Part shown: positions 1 through 7,321 of the stretch, piece by piece
How the letters are laid out: every line of letters starts with the position of its first letter
Numbering within the stretch: position 1 is the stretch's first letter
Assembly (NCBI GenBank): GCA_964462125.1
Contig: CAYWXT010000155.1
Span: forward strand, 1 to 13,179
Direction of reading: 5' to 3'
DNA: 13,179 nt
Source of the DNA: JAWLFY01 sp964462125
GTDB lineage: Bacteria; Planctomycetota; Planctomycetia; Pirellulales; Pirellulaceae
Notes under the pieces: model-generated
What the model was told of the DNA's origin: nothing
The model's database searches: none
Seen by the model: the letters and a program-made list of their open reading frames with translations, nothing else
Translations under genes and position numbers: made by a program

Positions 1-429
<429 letters not shown>

Positions 430-996
430 ATCGAAATCCCGAACTCAAACCACCCCACCGCTTCCAATGCTGCGAACATGCCGCAGCCGTGGACCCGCTG
501 GAGCCTCGAGCCGTGATCTCGAAAGTCAATTACCAACGATATCACATGTTGCTCACCCAACCCCCAGAACGGCCAAAACCGCCCCGCAAGCTGGGCTCGC
601 ACAGAATCCTATCAGAATTCATCTCACCGGCCGCGGCCACAAACCGTATCACCCACGCGGCAAAAATGCCTCGGTGACGACACGCTCATGACGCTCGGTC
701 GGCGACGCTTCTTCAGAACTTTTTCACCCTTCAACACGCTTTGTGACCAAAACCGGTCCCGGCCGAAACCGTTCCCGACTCAAGCCGTGAAGCATGCTGT
801 TGAGTTGTGCTCTTTTCAGATGCCAACTACCAAACAACCAAATTGTCAAAGATCAAGTTCCCGCCAGGGCCATGCGGCCGATGGCGAGAGTCGCTGCCGG
901 TCAGCAGCCGGACACCTCGCGACCTCCCCGACCACTCCCGGAAGGGAATGTCGAGGGCCTTGCGACGCATCCGGTCGTTGACCGGCACAGAAACGA
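430..996 (-). other. Transcribed leader of the 23S rRNA (no protein gene)
   Basis: These 567 bases separate the downstream 23S promoter candidate from the 23S 5' end. I see no credible protein gene; open frames on either strand have no family resemblance and overlap rRNA or regulatory sites. A boxA-like motif lies at 841-855. The part next to the 23S should form one arm of the precursor stem cut by RNase III, but the other arm would be past the 23S 3' end, outside the window. No tRNA or obvious small RNA was seen. Confidence 0.6.
841..855 (-). promoter_or_regulatory. boxA-like rRNA antitermination site
   Basis: The minus strand reads TGATCTTTGACAATT. Its core GATCTTTGACA matches 9 of 11 positions of the E. 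coli rrn boxA GCTCTTTAACA, and the following ATTTGG resembles the bases after boxA in other rrn leaders. It lies about 135 nt downstream of the expected start from the nearer 23S promoter and about 410 nt before the 23S. In known rrn leaders boxA RNA binds NusB and S10 and makes transcription resistant to Rho. Its presence supports a dedicated 23S transcript. Confidence 0.6.
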
Positions 997-1025
997 AAGA
1001 TACGGCTGATCGTTTCTTTCGTCAA
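997..1025 (-). promoter_or_regulatory. Promoter P2 for 23S rRNA (sigma-70 type)
   Basis: On the minus strand the -35 is TTGACG (1020-1025), the spacer is exactly 17 bp and the -10 is TATCTT (997-1002). Start of transcription is expected near 990, giving a leader of about 560 nt. The -35 lies inside a 19-bp tandem duplication (1016-1053), so a second, similar hexamer TTGATG sits 19 bp further upstream. The position between the tRNA terminator and the 23S means it could only serve the 23S unit. Confidence 0.65.
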
Positions 1026-1053
1026 CCGAGATAACTTTCATCAACCGAGATAA
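1016..1053 (-). repeat. Two tandem 19-bp copies over the P2 -35 region
   Basis: The minus-strand unit TTATCTCGGTTGAYGAAAG occurs twice in direct tandem (1035-1053 and 1016-1034) and differs at one position (T or C). Each copy carries a -35-like hexamer, TTGATG or TTGACG. Only the downstream copy has a -10 at a usable distance. The duplication could be a repeated protein-binding site, an upstream promoter element, or a chance duplication. Confidence 0.85.
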
Positions 1054-1162
1054 AACCGCGAATTTCGGTCTGGTTTTCGCGGCCAATTTCGGTCACTCGC
1101 CCAGGCTCAGGACCGAGCGACAGCCAAGTCTGCCGGGCGGCCGAAGGTGCGAGTGAGCGGAA

Positions 1163-1190
1163 AGAATAGCGAGCCGAGCACGGGGGTCAA
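1163..1190 (-). promoter_or_regulatory. Promoter P1 for 23S rRNA (candidate)
   Basis: On the minus strand TTGACC (1185-1190, five of six consensus bases) is followed after 16 bp by TATTCT (1163-1168, four of six). It would lie about 165 bp upstream of P2 and fire in the same direction, towards the 23S. Tandem promoters are typical of rRNA units. It scores weaker than P2, and a chance match is possible. Confidence 0.45.
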
Positions 1191-1383
1191 CCGCCCTTGC
1201 CCTATTCTCTCGATTTTCTTCGGCGGCGGCGAGCGAGATCTTGAGAAACCCCGACAAATACGGGGTGAAATTTACCGCGTTTCGCCGAGCCCCGACGCCA
1301 ACGACGGCGGATGGTTGGTCGCCGCAGGGTCCGAAGCGGGGCGGGCGCCGGGAGGATCCCACCAGCCACCGAAGGTCGCTTCA

Positions 1384-1419
1384 CAGCACGCGAAGCCCCA
1401 ACAGCACGCGAAGCCCCAA
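1384..1419 (-). repeat. Two-copy 18-bp tandem array past the tRNA terminator
   Basis: Read on the minus strand, TTGGGGCTTCGCGTGCTG is repeated twice exactly, with no gap. The array starts a few bases past the T-tract of the tRNA-Ile/Ala terminator. Its core TTGGGGCTTCGCGT matches, apart from one extra G, the third copy of the 20-bp array downstream of nadB at the other end of the window. Confidence 0.9.
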
Positions 1420-1426
1420 AGAAACG

Positions 1427-1479
1427 AAAAAAACCCGGAAAACACGGGGGGAAGGGGCGATTCTTCCGTGTTTCCCAGG
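1427..1479 (-). terminator. Intrinsic terminator of the tRNA-Ile/tRNA-Ala operon
   Basis: On the minus strand a 14-bp stem (arms 1466-1479 and 1434-1447, uninterrupted, two G-U pairs) with an 18-nt loop is followed by seven T (1433-1427). It starts 11 bases past the discriminator base of tRNA-Ala. It should end the tRNA transcript before the 23S promoters, so the 23S cannot depend on tRNA read-through. Confidence 0.88.
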
Positions 1480-1489
1480 GTTCATGAGG

Positions 1490-1562
1490 TGGAGGTAGAC
1501 GGACTCGAACCGACGACCCTCTGCTTGCAAAGCAGATGCTCTCCCAACTGAGCTATACCCCC
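1490..1562 (-). tRNA. tRNA-Ala (anticodon UGC)
   Basis: The cloverleaf is complete: acceptor GGGGGTA/TACCTCC, D-arm GCTC/GAGC, anticodon stem TCTGC/GCAGA around loop TTTGCAA (anticodon TGC), T-arm GTCGG-TTCGAGT-CCGTC, discriminator A. The acceptor contains the G3-U70 pair that identifies tRNA-Ala to alanyl-tRNA synthetase. The T-stem has one U-U mismatch (50-64). The bases after the discriminator are CCT, so the final A of CCA is not encoded and CCA-adding enzyme is needed. It lies 31 bp downstream of tRNA-Ile in the order normally found in 16S-23S spacers. Confidence 0.97.
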
Positions 1563-1593
1563 TCTTGAGAGCCTTGTGCCTGAGGCCTGAAAG

Positions 1594-1667
1594 TGGGCGT
1601 GCCAGAACTCGAATCTGGGACCTCGTCGTTATCAGCGACGCGCTCTAACCAACTGAGCTACACGCCC
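1594..1667 (-). tRNA. tRNA-Ile (anticodon GAU)
   Basis: The cloverleaf is fully paired: acceptor GGGCGTG/CACGCCC, D-arm GCTC/GAGC, anticodon stem CGTCG/CGACG around loop CTGATAA (anticodon GAT), T-arm CCAGA-TTCGAGT-TCTGG, discriminator A. CTT follows, so CCA is not encoded. It is the first gene of the two-tRNA unit. In most bacteria this tRNA directly follows 16S; here the upstream flank carries a promoter and then a protein gene on the other strand. Confidence 0.97.
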
Positions 1668-1723
1668 GGGTGTGGACACGGGCAGCGACCGGAACCGGGT
1701 GGGAAAGGGACAATGCGGAGCCG

Positions 1724-1751
1724 AGTCTACGCCAACGCGGCTGGTTGTCAA
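1724..1751 (-). promoter_or_regulatory. Promoter of the tRNA-Ile/tRNA-Ala operon
   Basis: On the minus strand a perfect -35 TTGACA (1746-1751) is followed after 16 bp by TAGACT (1724-1729). Transcription would start near 1717, leaving a 5' leader of about 50 nt before tRNA-Ile. A perfect -35 just upstream of tRNA genes with no 16S in front suggests they are transcribed on their own. Confidence 0.65.
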
Positions 1752-1941
1752 AGGGAGTGGGCTTTGGCTCGCGAGCAATTTTTTCGGCATCTCGGCGCCG
1801 GAGACTTGAATCGACATTTTCTTGGGCGTCACGGTTCGGTCACAATGGGGAGGTTTTAGGCGAACCCAAGCTGGCGACCACGGCGGCGGCCGGTGGCACG
1901 CAAGCCGGCAGAGACACCCACTTTCCACGGAAGCAGAAAGC

Positions 1942-3948
1942 ATGACGGATCGACGGTTGAATCCACACGGTAGCGGGGGCGAGACGGGGGAGCGTTTGCC
2001 GCGGTCCAGGGGACATTGCAGGGCATGGCGCCAGCTCGTCACGGCGGGGCTGGGGTCGCTTCTCTTTGCCAGCGTGGCGACCGCGGACAATCCCTCCCCG
2101 AAGGCGGCTTTGTCGCTCACACCGGTTCAGCCGGGTGTTGCGTACCAGCAGGTGGAGCCGGAGGAGGTCGATGCATGCCGCGTCGAAGATCTCGACCGGG
2201 AAGGCTGGTCGGGATGGCGGGTGGTCGCCCCGGATGGCACCCTGCTGCGTCGATTTGCCGACACCAACGGCGACAAGCGGGTCGATGTGTGGTGCTACTA
2301 CGAGTATGGGGTGGAGGTTTACCGAGACATCGATGCCGACTTCAACGGCAAGGCGGACGAGTACCGTTGGATGGGGAACGGGGGAACGCGATGGGGGTTG
2401 GACGACGACGAGGACGGCCAGATCGATTCCTGGAAGGTGATCTCACCGGAGGAGGTTTCATTCGAACTGGTCGCCGCCCTTCGTGATCGGGAGGCCGATC
2501 GGTTCGCCCCCTTGTTGGCAAGTTCGCAGGAGCTGGAACAGGCGGGGCTGCAGGGGGAAAAGCTGGAGGAGTTGGCAGAGAAGTCGAGCCAGGCGCTGCG
2601 CGATTTCGAGGACTTTGCCGGGTCGCTCGAGGAGCTCGGCCCGCGGTCGGAGTGGATGCAGTTTGCCGGCTCCTTACCGGGGGTGGTGCCGGAGGGGTCC
2701 GAGGGGACGACTCAGGACCTGACGGTCTATGAGAACGCGGTTGTGATGTACCAAGATGGCGACCATAGTGGGCAATTGCTGCTCGGGACGCTGCTTCGGA
2801 CCGACCAGGGGTGGCGGATGCTCGAGTTGCCATCGACCGTCGGCGGGGGGGAGTCGATCGCCCAGGCCGCCGGCAATTTCTTTGCCCCCTCGATCGTCAA
2901 CACACCGGTCGAGACGTCGGCTCAGGGGATGGACGACGCGGCCCAGGAGTTGGTCAACCAGCTGGAATCGGTTGACCAAAAGTTGTCAGCGGCCTCGAAC
3001 GAAGCGGAACTGGCGGAGCTGAATGCCACCCGCGCGGACCTGTTGGAAAAGCTGATCGAGGCGGCCGAGGGAAATCCGCAAGACCGGGAGACCTGGGTGC
3101 GACAGCTGGTCGACACCGTCAGCATGGCGGTGCAATCGGGGAGCTATCCGGAAGGCTTGCCGCGGTTGAAAAAGATCGCGGATCGTTATGCACCTGACGA
3201 CGAGGCACTTGCGGCCTATGCCGACTTCCAAGCGATCGGCAGCGAGTACGTTGTCCGGCAATCGCCGGCGGACGCCGATTTTGCCGAGGTCCAAGATTGG
3301 TACCTGGAAAGCCTGAGCGAGTTCGTCGACCGCTACCCGGAGACGTCCGAGGCGGGCCAGGCAATGCTGCAGTTGGGGCTCAGCAAGGAGTTCGAGGACA
3401 AGGAGAAGGAGGCGCTGGGCTATTACCGCAAGGTTGCCGAGTCGTTCCCCAACAGCGATGCCGGGGAGATGGCAACCGGTGCGGTGCGCCGGTTGGAGTC
3501 GGTTGGTCGCCAGATCGAGTTGGACGGGACCACGTTGGACGGCCAGGCGTTCTCCCTCGCGAATCTCCGCGGTCAACCTGTCGTGCTGCACTACTGGGCC
3601 ACCTGGTGTGAGCCCTGCAAGCAAGACATGAAGCTGTTGCGACGGTTGCAGTCCCAGCACCAACAGGAGAAGCTCGCGATCGTCGGGGTCAACCTCGACC
3701 TCGGCCGCGAGCGGCCAGCGGCGTATCTCCAAGAGGCCGAAGTGAGCTGGACGCAGTTGTATGAGGACGGTGGGCTCGAAGGGAGCCCGCTGGCCAAGCG
3801 GTTCGGCGTCCAGACCCTGCCGACGATGATGCTGATCGATCGATCGGGGAAGGTGGTCGAGCACAACATCCGGGCCGCCGAATTGACCGATGCGCTCGAC
3901 CAAATGTTGCAGGAGGGGGCAAGCGGTGGTCGGCGAGCGTCGAGGTGA
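1942..3948 (+). CDS. Secreted multidomain TlpA/ResA-like thioredoxin protein
   Basis: The product has 668 residues. I chose ATG 1942 because a signal peptide follows (basic stretch near residues 22-30, hydrophobic core 31-45, likely cleavage after ATA at 48); the upstream in-frame ATG at 1822 only adds an arginine/glycine-rich tail. Residues about 107-165 hold three Asp-rich loops (DTNGDKRVD, DIDADFNGKADE, DDDEDGQID) resembling EF-hand or dockerin calcium loops. A coiled-coil-like stretch lies near 330-375, and TPR/BamD-like helices at about 450-515. The C-terminal part (about 525-655) is a TlpA/ResA/AhpC-TSA-type thioredoxin fold with active site WCEPC (Cys556, Cys559) and cis-proline motif TLPT (Pro627). 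It probably does thiol-disulfide chemistry outside the cytoplasm; the substrate is unknown. No cytochrome c maturation or CcdA-like gene is nearby. It ends 15 bp from convergent gnd. Confidence 0.85.
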   Translation: MTDRRLNPHGSGGETGERLPRSRGHCRAWRQLVTAGLGSLLFASVATADNPSPKAALSLTPVQPGVAYQQVEPEEVDACRVEDLDREGWSGWRVVAPDGTLLRRFADTNGDKRVDVWCYYEYGVEVYRDIDADFNGKADEYRWMGNGGTRWGLDDDEDGQIDSWKVISPEEVSFELVAALRDREADRFAPLLASSQELEQAGLQGEKLEELAEKSSQALRDFEDFAGSLEELGPRSEWMQFAGSLPGVVPEGSEGTTQDLTVYENAVVMYQDGDHSGQLLLGTLLRTDQGWRMLELPSTVGGGESIAQAAGNFFAPSIVNTPVETSAQGMDDAAQELVNQLESVDQKLSAASNEAELAELNATRADLLEKLIEAAEGNPQDRETWVRQLVDTVSMAVQSGSYPEGLPRLKKIADRYAPDDEALAAYADFQAIGSEYVVRQSPADADFAEVQDWYLESLSEFVDRYPETSEAGQAMLQLGLSKEFEDKEKEALGYYRKVAESFPNSDAGEMATGAVRRLESVGRQIELDGTTLDGQAFSLANLRGQPVVLHYWATWCEPCKQDMKLLRRLQSQHQQEKLAIVGVNLDLGRERPAAYLQEAEVSWTQLYEDGGLEGSPLAKRFGVQTLPTMMLIDRSGKVVEHNIRAAELTDALDQMLQEGASGGRRASR

Positions 3949-3963
3949 CGCACGAACGGGGCG

Positions 3964-5445
3964 TTATGCTTCGGCGGGCTGCTTGCGGAGCTGGATCCAT
4001 TCGCTGTGGAAGGTTCCTTCGCGGTCGAGCCGTTGGTAGGTATGGGCGCCGAAGTAGTCCCGTTGGGCCTGCAGCAGGTTGGCCGGAAGCCGTTCCAGGC
4101 GGTAGCTGTCGTAGTAGTTCAGCGCGGTGCTGAAGGCGGGGACCGGGATCCCGAGCAGGGAGGCGGTGGCGACCACCGCCCGCCACGATTCCTGGGCCTC
4201 CTGGCACGCCTCGCGGAAGTAGGGGAACAGCAGCAGGTTCTCCAGGTTCGCCTCGGCGTCGAAGGCTTCCTTGATCCGGTCGAGGAACTGGGCTCGGATG
4301 ATACAGCCCCCGCGCCACAGCATCGCGCACTGGCCGTAATCGAGCCCCCAGTCGTGTTCGGCCGAGGCGGCCTGGAGCTGGACAAAGCCTTGGGCGTAGC
4401 TGACCACCTTCGAGGCGTAGAGGGCTTGGCGGACCGCATCGATGAACCCCTGGCGGTCGCCCACCCATTGCTTTGCGGCGGCGGTGAATGCCGGATTGGC
4501 CGAATCACTTGGGCCATGCAGTTGTTTGCTGGCGCGGACGCGGGCCTCCTTTTGCGCCGACAATCCGCGGGCGAACACCGCGGTGGTGACCAGCGTGCTG
4601 GGGACGCCGAGGTCGAGGGCCAGCTGGCTCATCCATTTCCCGGTTCCCTTGGCTCCGGCGATGTCGAGAATCTGGTCGACGAGATAGGCGTCGCCCCCCT
4701 GGTCGTCTTTGACGCTGAAGATATCGCGGGTGATCTCGATCAAGTAGCTCTGCAGGTCGCCCTGGTTCCAACTGTCGAAGACCTCGTACAGTTGGTCGTT
4801 GGAGAGCCCGCCGAGTTCGCGCAGCAGTTGGTAAGCTTCGCAGATCAGCTGCATGTCGCCGTATTCGATCCCGTTGTGGACCATCTTCACGTAGTGGCCG
4901 GCGCCGCGGGGGCCGAGCCATTCGGCGCAGGGGATGTCATGATTCGGCCCCACCTTCGCGGCGATCGCTTGGAACATCTCTTGGATGTGGGGCCAGGCCT
5001 CGGGGCTGCCGCCGGGCATCAGGCTCGGTCCCTTCAGGGCCCCTTCCTCGCCCCCGGAGACGCCTGTGCCGACATACAGCAGTCCGGCATCCTCGACCTG
5101 CTTGGTCCGCCGCTCGGTATCGGCGTACTCGGTATTGCCGCCGTCGATGATGATGTCACCGGGGTCGCAAAGCGGGATCAGCGTCTCGATGATCTTGTCG
5201 ACCGCCGGTCCCGCCTTGACCAGCATCATCAATTTCCGCGGCCGCTTGACCGCTTGAACGAACGCTTCGATCGAGTGGGTGCCGACGAAATTTTTCCCCG
5301 CCGCCCGGCCTTGGATGAACGCGTCGACCTTGCTGGTGGTGCGGTTGTAGACAGCGACTTTGTAACCGCGGCTTTCGACGTTCAGGGCCAAGTTCTCACC
5401 CATGACCGCGAGACCAATCAGACCAAAATCACAGTCACCACTCAT
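3964..5445 (-). CDS. gnd: 6-phosphogluconate dehydrogenase, decarboxylating
   Basis: Gnd oxidises and decarboxylates 6-phosphogluconate to ribulose 5-phosphate with NADP (or NAD), in the oxidative pentose phosphate pathway of the cytoplasm. The 493-residue product has the nucleotide-binding loop GLIGLAVMG (8-16), IIIDGGNTEY, the substrate loop SGGEEGA, and the catalytic motif GHYVKMVHNGIEYGDMQ with Lys187, Asn191 and Glu194. It also has GTGKW and, near the C-terminus, the phosphate-binding stretch QRDYFGAHTYQR. Length and motif order suit the long, dimeric class. In-frame ATGs at 5457 and 5478 exist; I prefer 5445 because GGAACGAG lies just upstream and the protein then begins as in E. coli Gnd. 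It is transcribed away from the DUF1598-type gene. No zwf or pgl is in view. Confidence 0.96.
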   Translation of the reverse strand: MSGDCDFGLIGLAVMGENLALNVESRGYKVAVYNRTTSKVDAFIQGRAAGKNFVGTHSIEAFVQAVKRPRKLMMLVKAGPAVDKIIETLIPLCDPGDIIIDGGNTEYADTERRTKQVEDAGLLYVGTGVSGGEEGALKGPSLMPGGSPEAWPHIQEMFQAIAAKVGPNHDIPCAEWLGPRGAGHYVKMVHNGIEYGDMQLICEAYQLLRELGGLSNDQLYEVFDSWNQGDLQSYLIEITRDIFSVKDDQGGDAYLVDQILDIAGAKGTGKWMSQLALDLGVPSTLVTTAVFARGLSAQKEARVRASKQLHGPSDSANPAFTAAAKQWVGDRQGFIDAVRQALYASKVVSYAQGFVQLQAASAEHDWGLDYGQCAMLWRGGCIIRAQFLDRIKEAFDAEANLENLLLFPYFREACQEAQESWRAVVATASLLGIPVPAFSTALNYYDSYRLERLPANLLQAQRDYFGAHTYQRLDREGTFHSEWIQLRKQPAEA

Positions 5446-5514
5446 CACTCGTTCCATGTGTCTCAAAGAGGAAGGCATTGTTGTGAAGGCGGGTCGCGCC
5501 TCGTCTCGGTTCGG

Positions 5515-5542
5515 ATTCTAGGGTCTGGCGGGAAATTCGAAA
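5515..5542 (-). promoter_or_regulatory. Candidate promoter of gnd
   Basis: On the minus strand a good -10, TAGAAT (5515-5520), stands 16 bp from a weak -35, TTTCGA (5537-5542). The expected start near 5508 gives a leader of about 60 nt before ATG 5445. The -35 is poor, so the call rests mainly on the -10 and position. Confidence 0.4.
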
Positions 5543-5619
5543 GGGCCTCGGCGGGGCGGGGTCGGCCGGCGCGTGCGGCTGCCCACCGATTCCAAGCTCC
5601 TTCCACCGGCGCATAATTC

Positions 5620-5648
5620 TTGAAGTTGCCGGGGCGAGCGACTATTTT
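5620..5648 (+). promoter_or_regulatory. Candidate promoter of the DUF1598-type gene
   Basis: TTGAAG (5620-5625), a 17-bp spacer and TATTTT (5643-5648) form a sigma-70-like promoter. A start near 5655 gives a leader of about 100 nt before ATG 5755. This argues against the in-frame TTG at 5620 as start codon, since it would fall within the -35. The rest of the 309-bp gap between gnd and this gene shows only the gnd promoter candidate. Confidence 0.5.
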
Positions 5649-5754
5649 CGAAGCAGAGAACCTGCTCGACGTCCTTCGGGCGGCGGTCTTTTCGTCTGTC
5701 CAAGCCTCCCCGGGCATCTCCGTGTCCCGGCACTTCCTACTTACCGGCATTCCG

Positions 5755-7182
5755 ATGAGCATGCTTTCACGACCGGCGGTCCACCTTCTCGCAGCCCTGT
5801 TGGCCCTCGGCACGCTATGTTCCGCCCCGGGGTTCGCGCAGGATAACGGAAACGGAAACGGAGGCGGAGACGGAGGCGGAGACGGCGACACGATCGTGAA
5901 CTTTTCCGACCCGATCGCCGGAGTGGATGTCGATCCGCAGGGGGTCTTGCAGGTCCGCACGTTCGACCCACGGTTGGCCCGTCAGCGTCTGACGGCCGCT
6001 CGCCAGCAAGGGGATCGGGACGTGATGCGTTCCAGTGACCTGCGCAAGGTTTCGCTGCAGCGGCTGGAGGCTGCCTTGGCCGACCGGCTGCGAAACGGCG
6101 AGCCGGTCGAACCGGAGATGCTGGGGCTGGCTGGTCTGACCCGTGTCCGCTACGTCTTCTTCTATCCGGAAACCCAGGACATCGTGATCGCGGGGCCGGC
6201 CGAAGGGTTCGTCGCGGACCCCACCGAGCGTTTGGTGGGGATCGAATCGGGACGTCCCCTCGTGTTGCTCGAAGACCTGATCACGGCCCTACGCGGCTAC
6301 TCCCCCGAGGGTCAGCCCACCGGGGTGATCAGCGTCTCGATCGACCCCACGCCGGAAGGCCTGCAGCAGATGCAGCAGTTCCTGAGATCGGTCGCCGGTC
6401 GGGTGGGGCCGAGAGACGCCCGCCGGGTCGCCGGCGGATTGAAGGAAAATCTGGGGCTGCAGAGCGTTTCCATCAAGGGGATCTCCGGAGCCACCCACTT
6501 CGCGCGGGTGATGGTCGAGGCCGACTACCGGATGAAGTTGATCGGGATCGGGCTGGAACAGCTTCCCGTTCCGCTCAAGAGTTATGTGGAACGGGCCAAC
6601 CCGCGGACGGTGGCGGCCAACGCGATGGAACGTTGGTGGTTCCAGCCCAATTATGACGGGGTTTCCGTCAGCGAGGATGGGTTCGCGATGCGGATCGAGG
6701 AGCGTGGCGTGCAGTTGGTCGGGGCCAACGAGCGGGTCGCCAACGGGCGCCGCGTCGAGGCGCGTCGCAGGAATCCTGCCAGCGAGGCGTTTTGCCGCGA
6801 CTTCACCGAAATGTATCCCAAGATCGCCCGTCGCGTGCGGGTCTATGCCGAGCTCCAACAGTTGATCGACGTGGCGATCGCTGCCGCCTATATCCAGGAA
6901 CAGGATTTCTACACCCAGGCCGGGTGGGAGATGCCACTGTTCCGGAATGAGTCGCAATACGCGGTCGAAACCTACACCGCGCCGGAGCAAGTGGAGACGG
7001 CGGTGAACGCGGTTTGGAAAGACAACGTGCTGATGACCCCGCTCGGCGGCGGCGTCAACATGCAGCCCCGGATGGCGCTCCACCGCGATCACCTCTCGGT
7101 CGACCAGCAAGGTGAAAACGTACGTGTTCACAAGGACTCGGTCCCGGCGGATCTCGCCGACGGCCAGTGGTGGTGGGATTGA
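5755..7182 (+). CDS. Secreted DUF1598-type protein of unknown function
   Basis: The product has 475 residues. A signal peptide covers about 1-28 (hydrophobic 8-21, likely cleavage after GFA). A short Asn/Gly/Asp-rich linker follows (31-45), encoded by a repetitive stretch that includes two tandem copies of GGAGGCGGAGAC at 5860-5883. The body contains MRSSDLRKVSLQRLEAAL, then RVRYVFFYPETQDIVIAGPA and SGRPLVLLEDLITALRGY, which I recall as typical of Pfam DUF1598, a family described from Rhodopirellula and other planctomycetes. I know no biochemical function for it. No membrane span is seen after the signal, and the Cys in the signal (LGTLC) does not fit a lipobox, so it is probably soluble outside the cytoplasm. 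The start is 5755 or 5761 (both ATG). It is divergent from gnd and followed by a strong hairpin. Confidence 0.75.
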   Translation: MSMLSRPAVHLLAALLALGTLCSAPGFAQDNGNGNGGGDGGGDGDTIVNFSDPIAGVDVDPQGVLQVRTFDPRLARQRLTAARQQGDRDVMRSSDLRKVSLQRLEAALADRLRNGEPVEPEMLGLAGLTRVRYVFFYPETQDIVIAGPAEGFVADPTERLVGIESGRPLVLLEDLITALRGYSPEGQPTGVISVSIDPTPEGLQQMQQFLRSVAGRVGPRDARRVAGGLKENLGLQSVSIKGISGATHFARVMVEADYRMKLIGIGLEQLPVPLKSYVERANPRTVAANAMERWWFQPNYDGVSVSEDGFAMRIEERGVQLVGANERVANGRRVEARRRNPASEAFCRDFTEMYPKIARRVRVYAELQQLIDVAIAAAYIQEQDFYTQAGWEMPLFRNESQYAVETYTAPEQVETAVNAVWKDNVLMTPLGGGVNMQPRMALHRDHLSVDQQGENVRVHKDSVPADLADGQWWWD

Positions 7183-7212
7183 CCTGCCAGGCGGGGACCC
7201 GCTGCGACGTTG

Positions 7213-7241
7213 GGCTCTGTCGGAAAACGTCAGACAGAGCC
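7213..7241 (+). other. Strong stem-loop after the DUF1598-type gene
   Basis: GGCTCTGTC (7213-7221) and GACAGAGCC (7233-7241) pair perfectly around an 11-nt loop, extendable by two or three weaker pairs. It begins 30 bp past the stop codon. No T-tract follows on either strand, so it is not a classical intrinsic terminator. It may protect a 3' end, act with Rho, or be a protein-binding inverted repeat upstream of bpt. Confidence 0.6.
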
Positions 7242-7265
7242 TAGGACGGAGTTGGCGGGGTTGCG

Positions 7266-7271
7266 TATGAT
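7266..7271 (+). promoter_or_regulatory. Possible -10 element of bpt
   Basis: TATGAT (five of six consensus bases) lies 50 bp upstream of the bpt start. At 17 bp spacing the -35 would be AGGACG, which is weak. The hairpin at 7213-7241 ends just before this -35. Low certainty. Confidence 0.3.
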
Positions 7272-7321
7272 GAGGACGACTGCGGTTCTCCGGTATCTAA
7301 TCGCGTTCCCCACCGGTCGTC

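Larger units (their letters stand above)
1054..1426. other. Spacer between tRNA terminator and 23S promoters (no gene)
   Basis: No credible coding region was seen here. The stretch holds promoter candidate P1 (1163-1190), a two-copy 18-bp array (1384-1419), two copies of AATTTCGGTC (1061-1070 and 1085-1094) and an inverted repeat CCGCGAA/TTCGCGG (1056-1062 with 1076-1082). A small hairpin (1248-1266, six base pairs, loop of seven) is followed on the minus strand by TTCTC; it might be a weak back-up terminator, but its T-tract is poor. Confidence 0.55.

Noticed and set aside
841..855. TTGACA within the boxA-like site as a -35 promoter element
   Set aside because: No -10-like hexamer follows at 15-19 bp on the minus strand.
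1490..1562. U-U mismatch in the T-stem of tRNA-Ala as a sign of a pseudogene
   Set aside because: As far as I recall the same GTCGG/CCGTC pairing occurs in functional tRNA-Ala of other bacteria; all other stems and the G3-U70 identity pair are intact.
1822..1941. Upstream in-frame ATG extending the thioredoxin-like protein by 40 residues
   Set aside because: It would bury the signal peptide behind an Arg/Gly-rich tail; ATG 1942 puts the hydrophobic core in a normal place.
4006..5616. 536-codon open frame opposite gnd
   Set aside because: It is the mirror frame of a clear GC-rich gnd gene and its translation is low-complexity Val/Gly/Asp/Leu with no motifs.
5620..5754. TTG start giving a 520-residue DUF1598-type protein
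   Set aside because: The TTG is part of a good -35 hexamer and the extra 45 residues would precede the signal peptide.
5755..5850. Lipoprotein signal in the DUF1598-type protein
   Set aside because: The cysteine is preceded by Leu (GTLC) rather than Gly, Ala or Ser, and a normal cleavage site follows at GFA.
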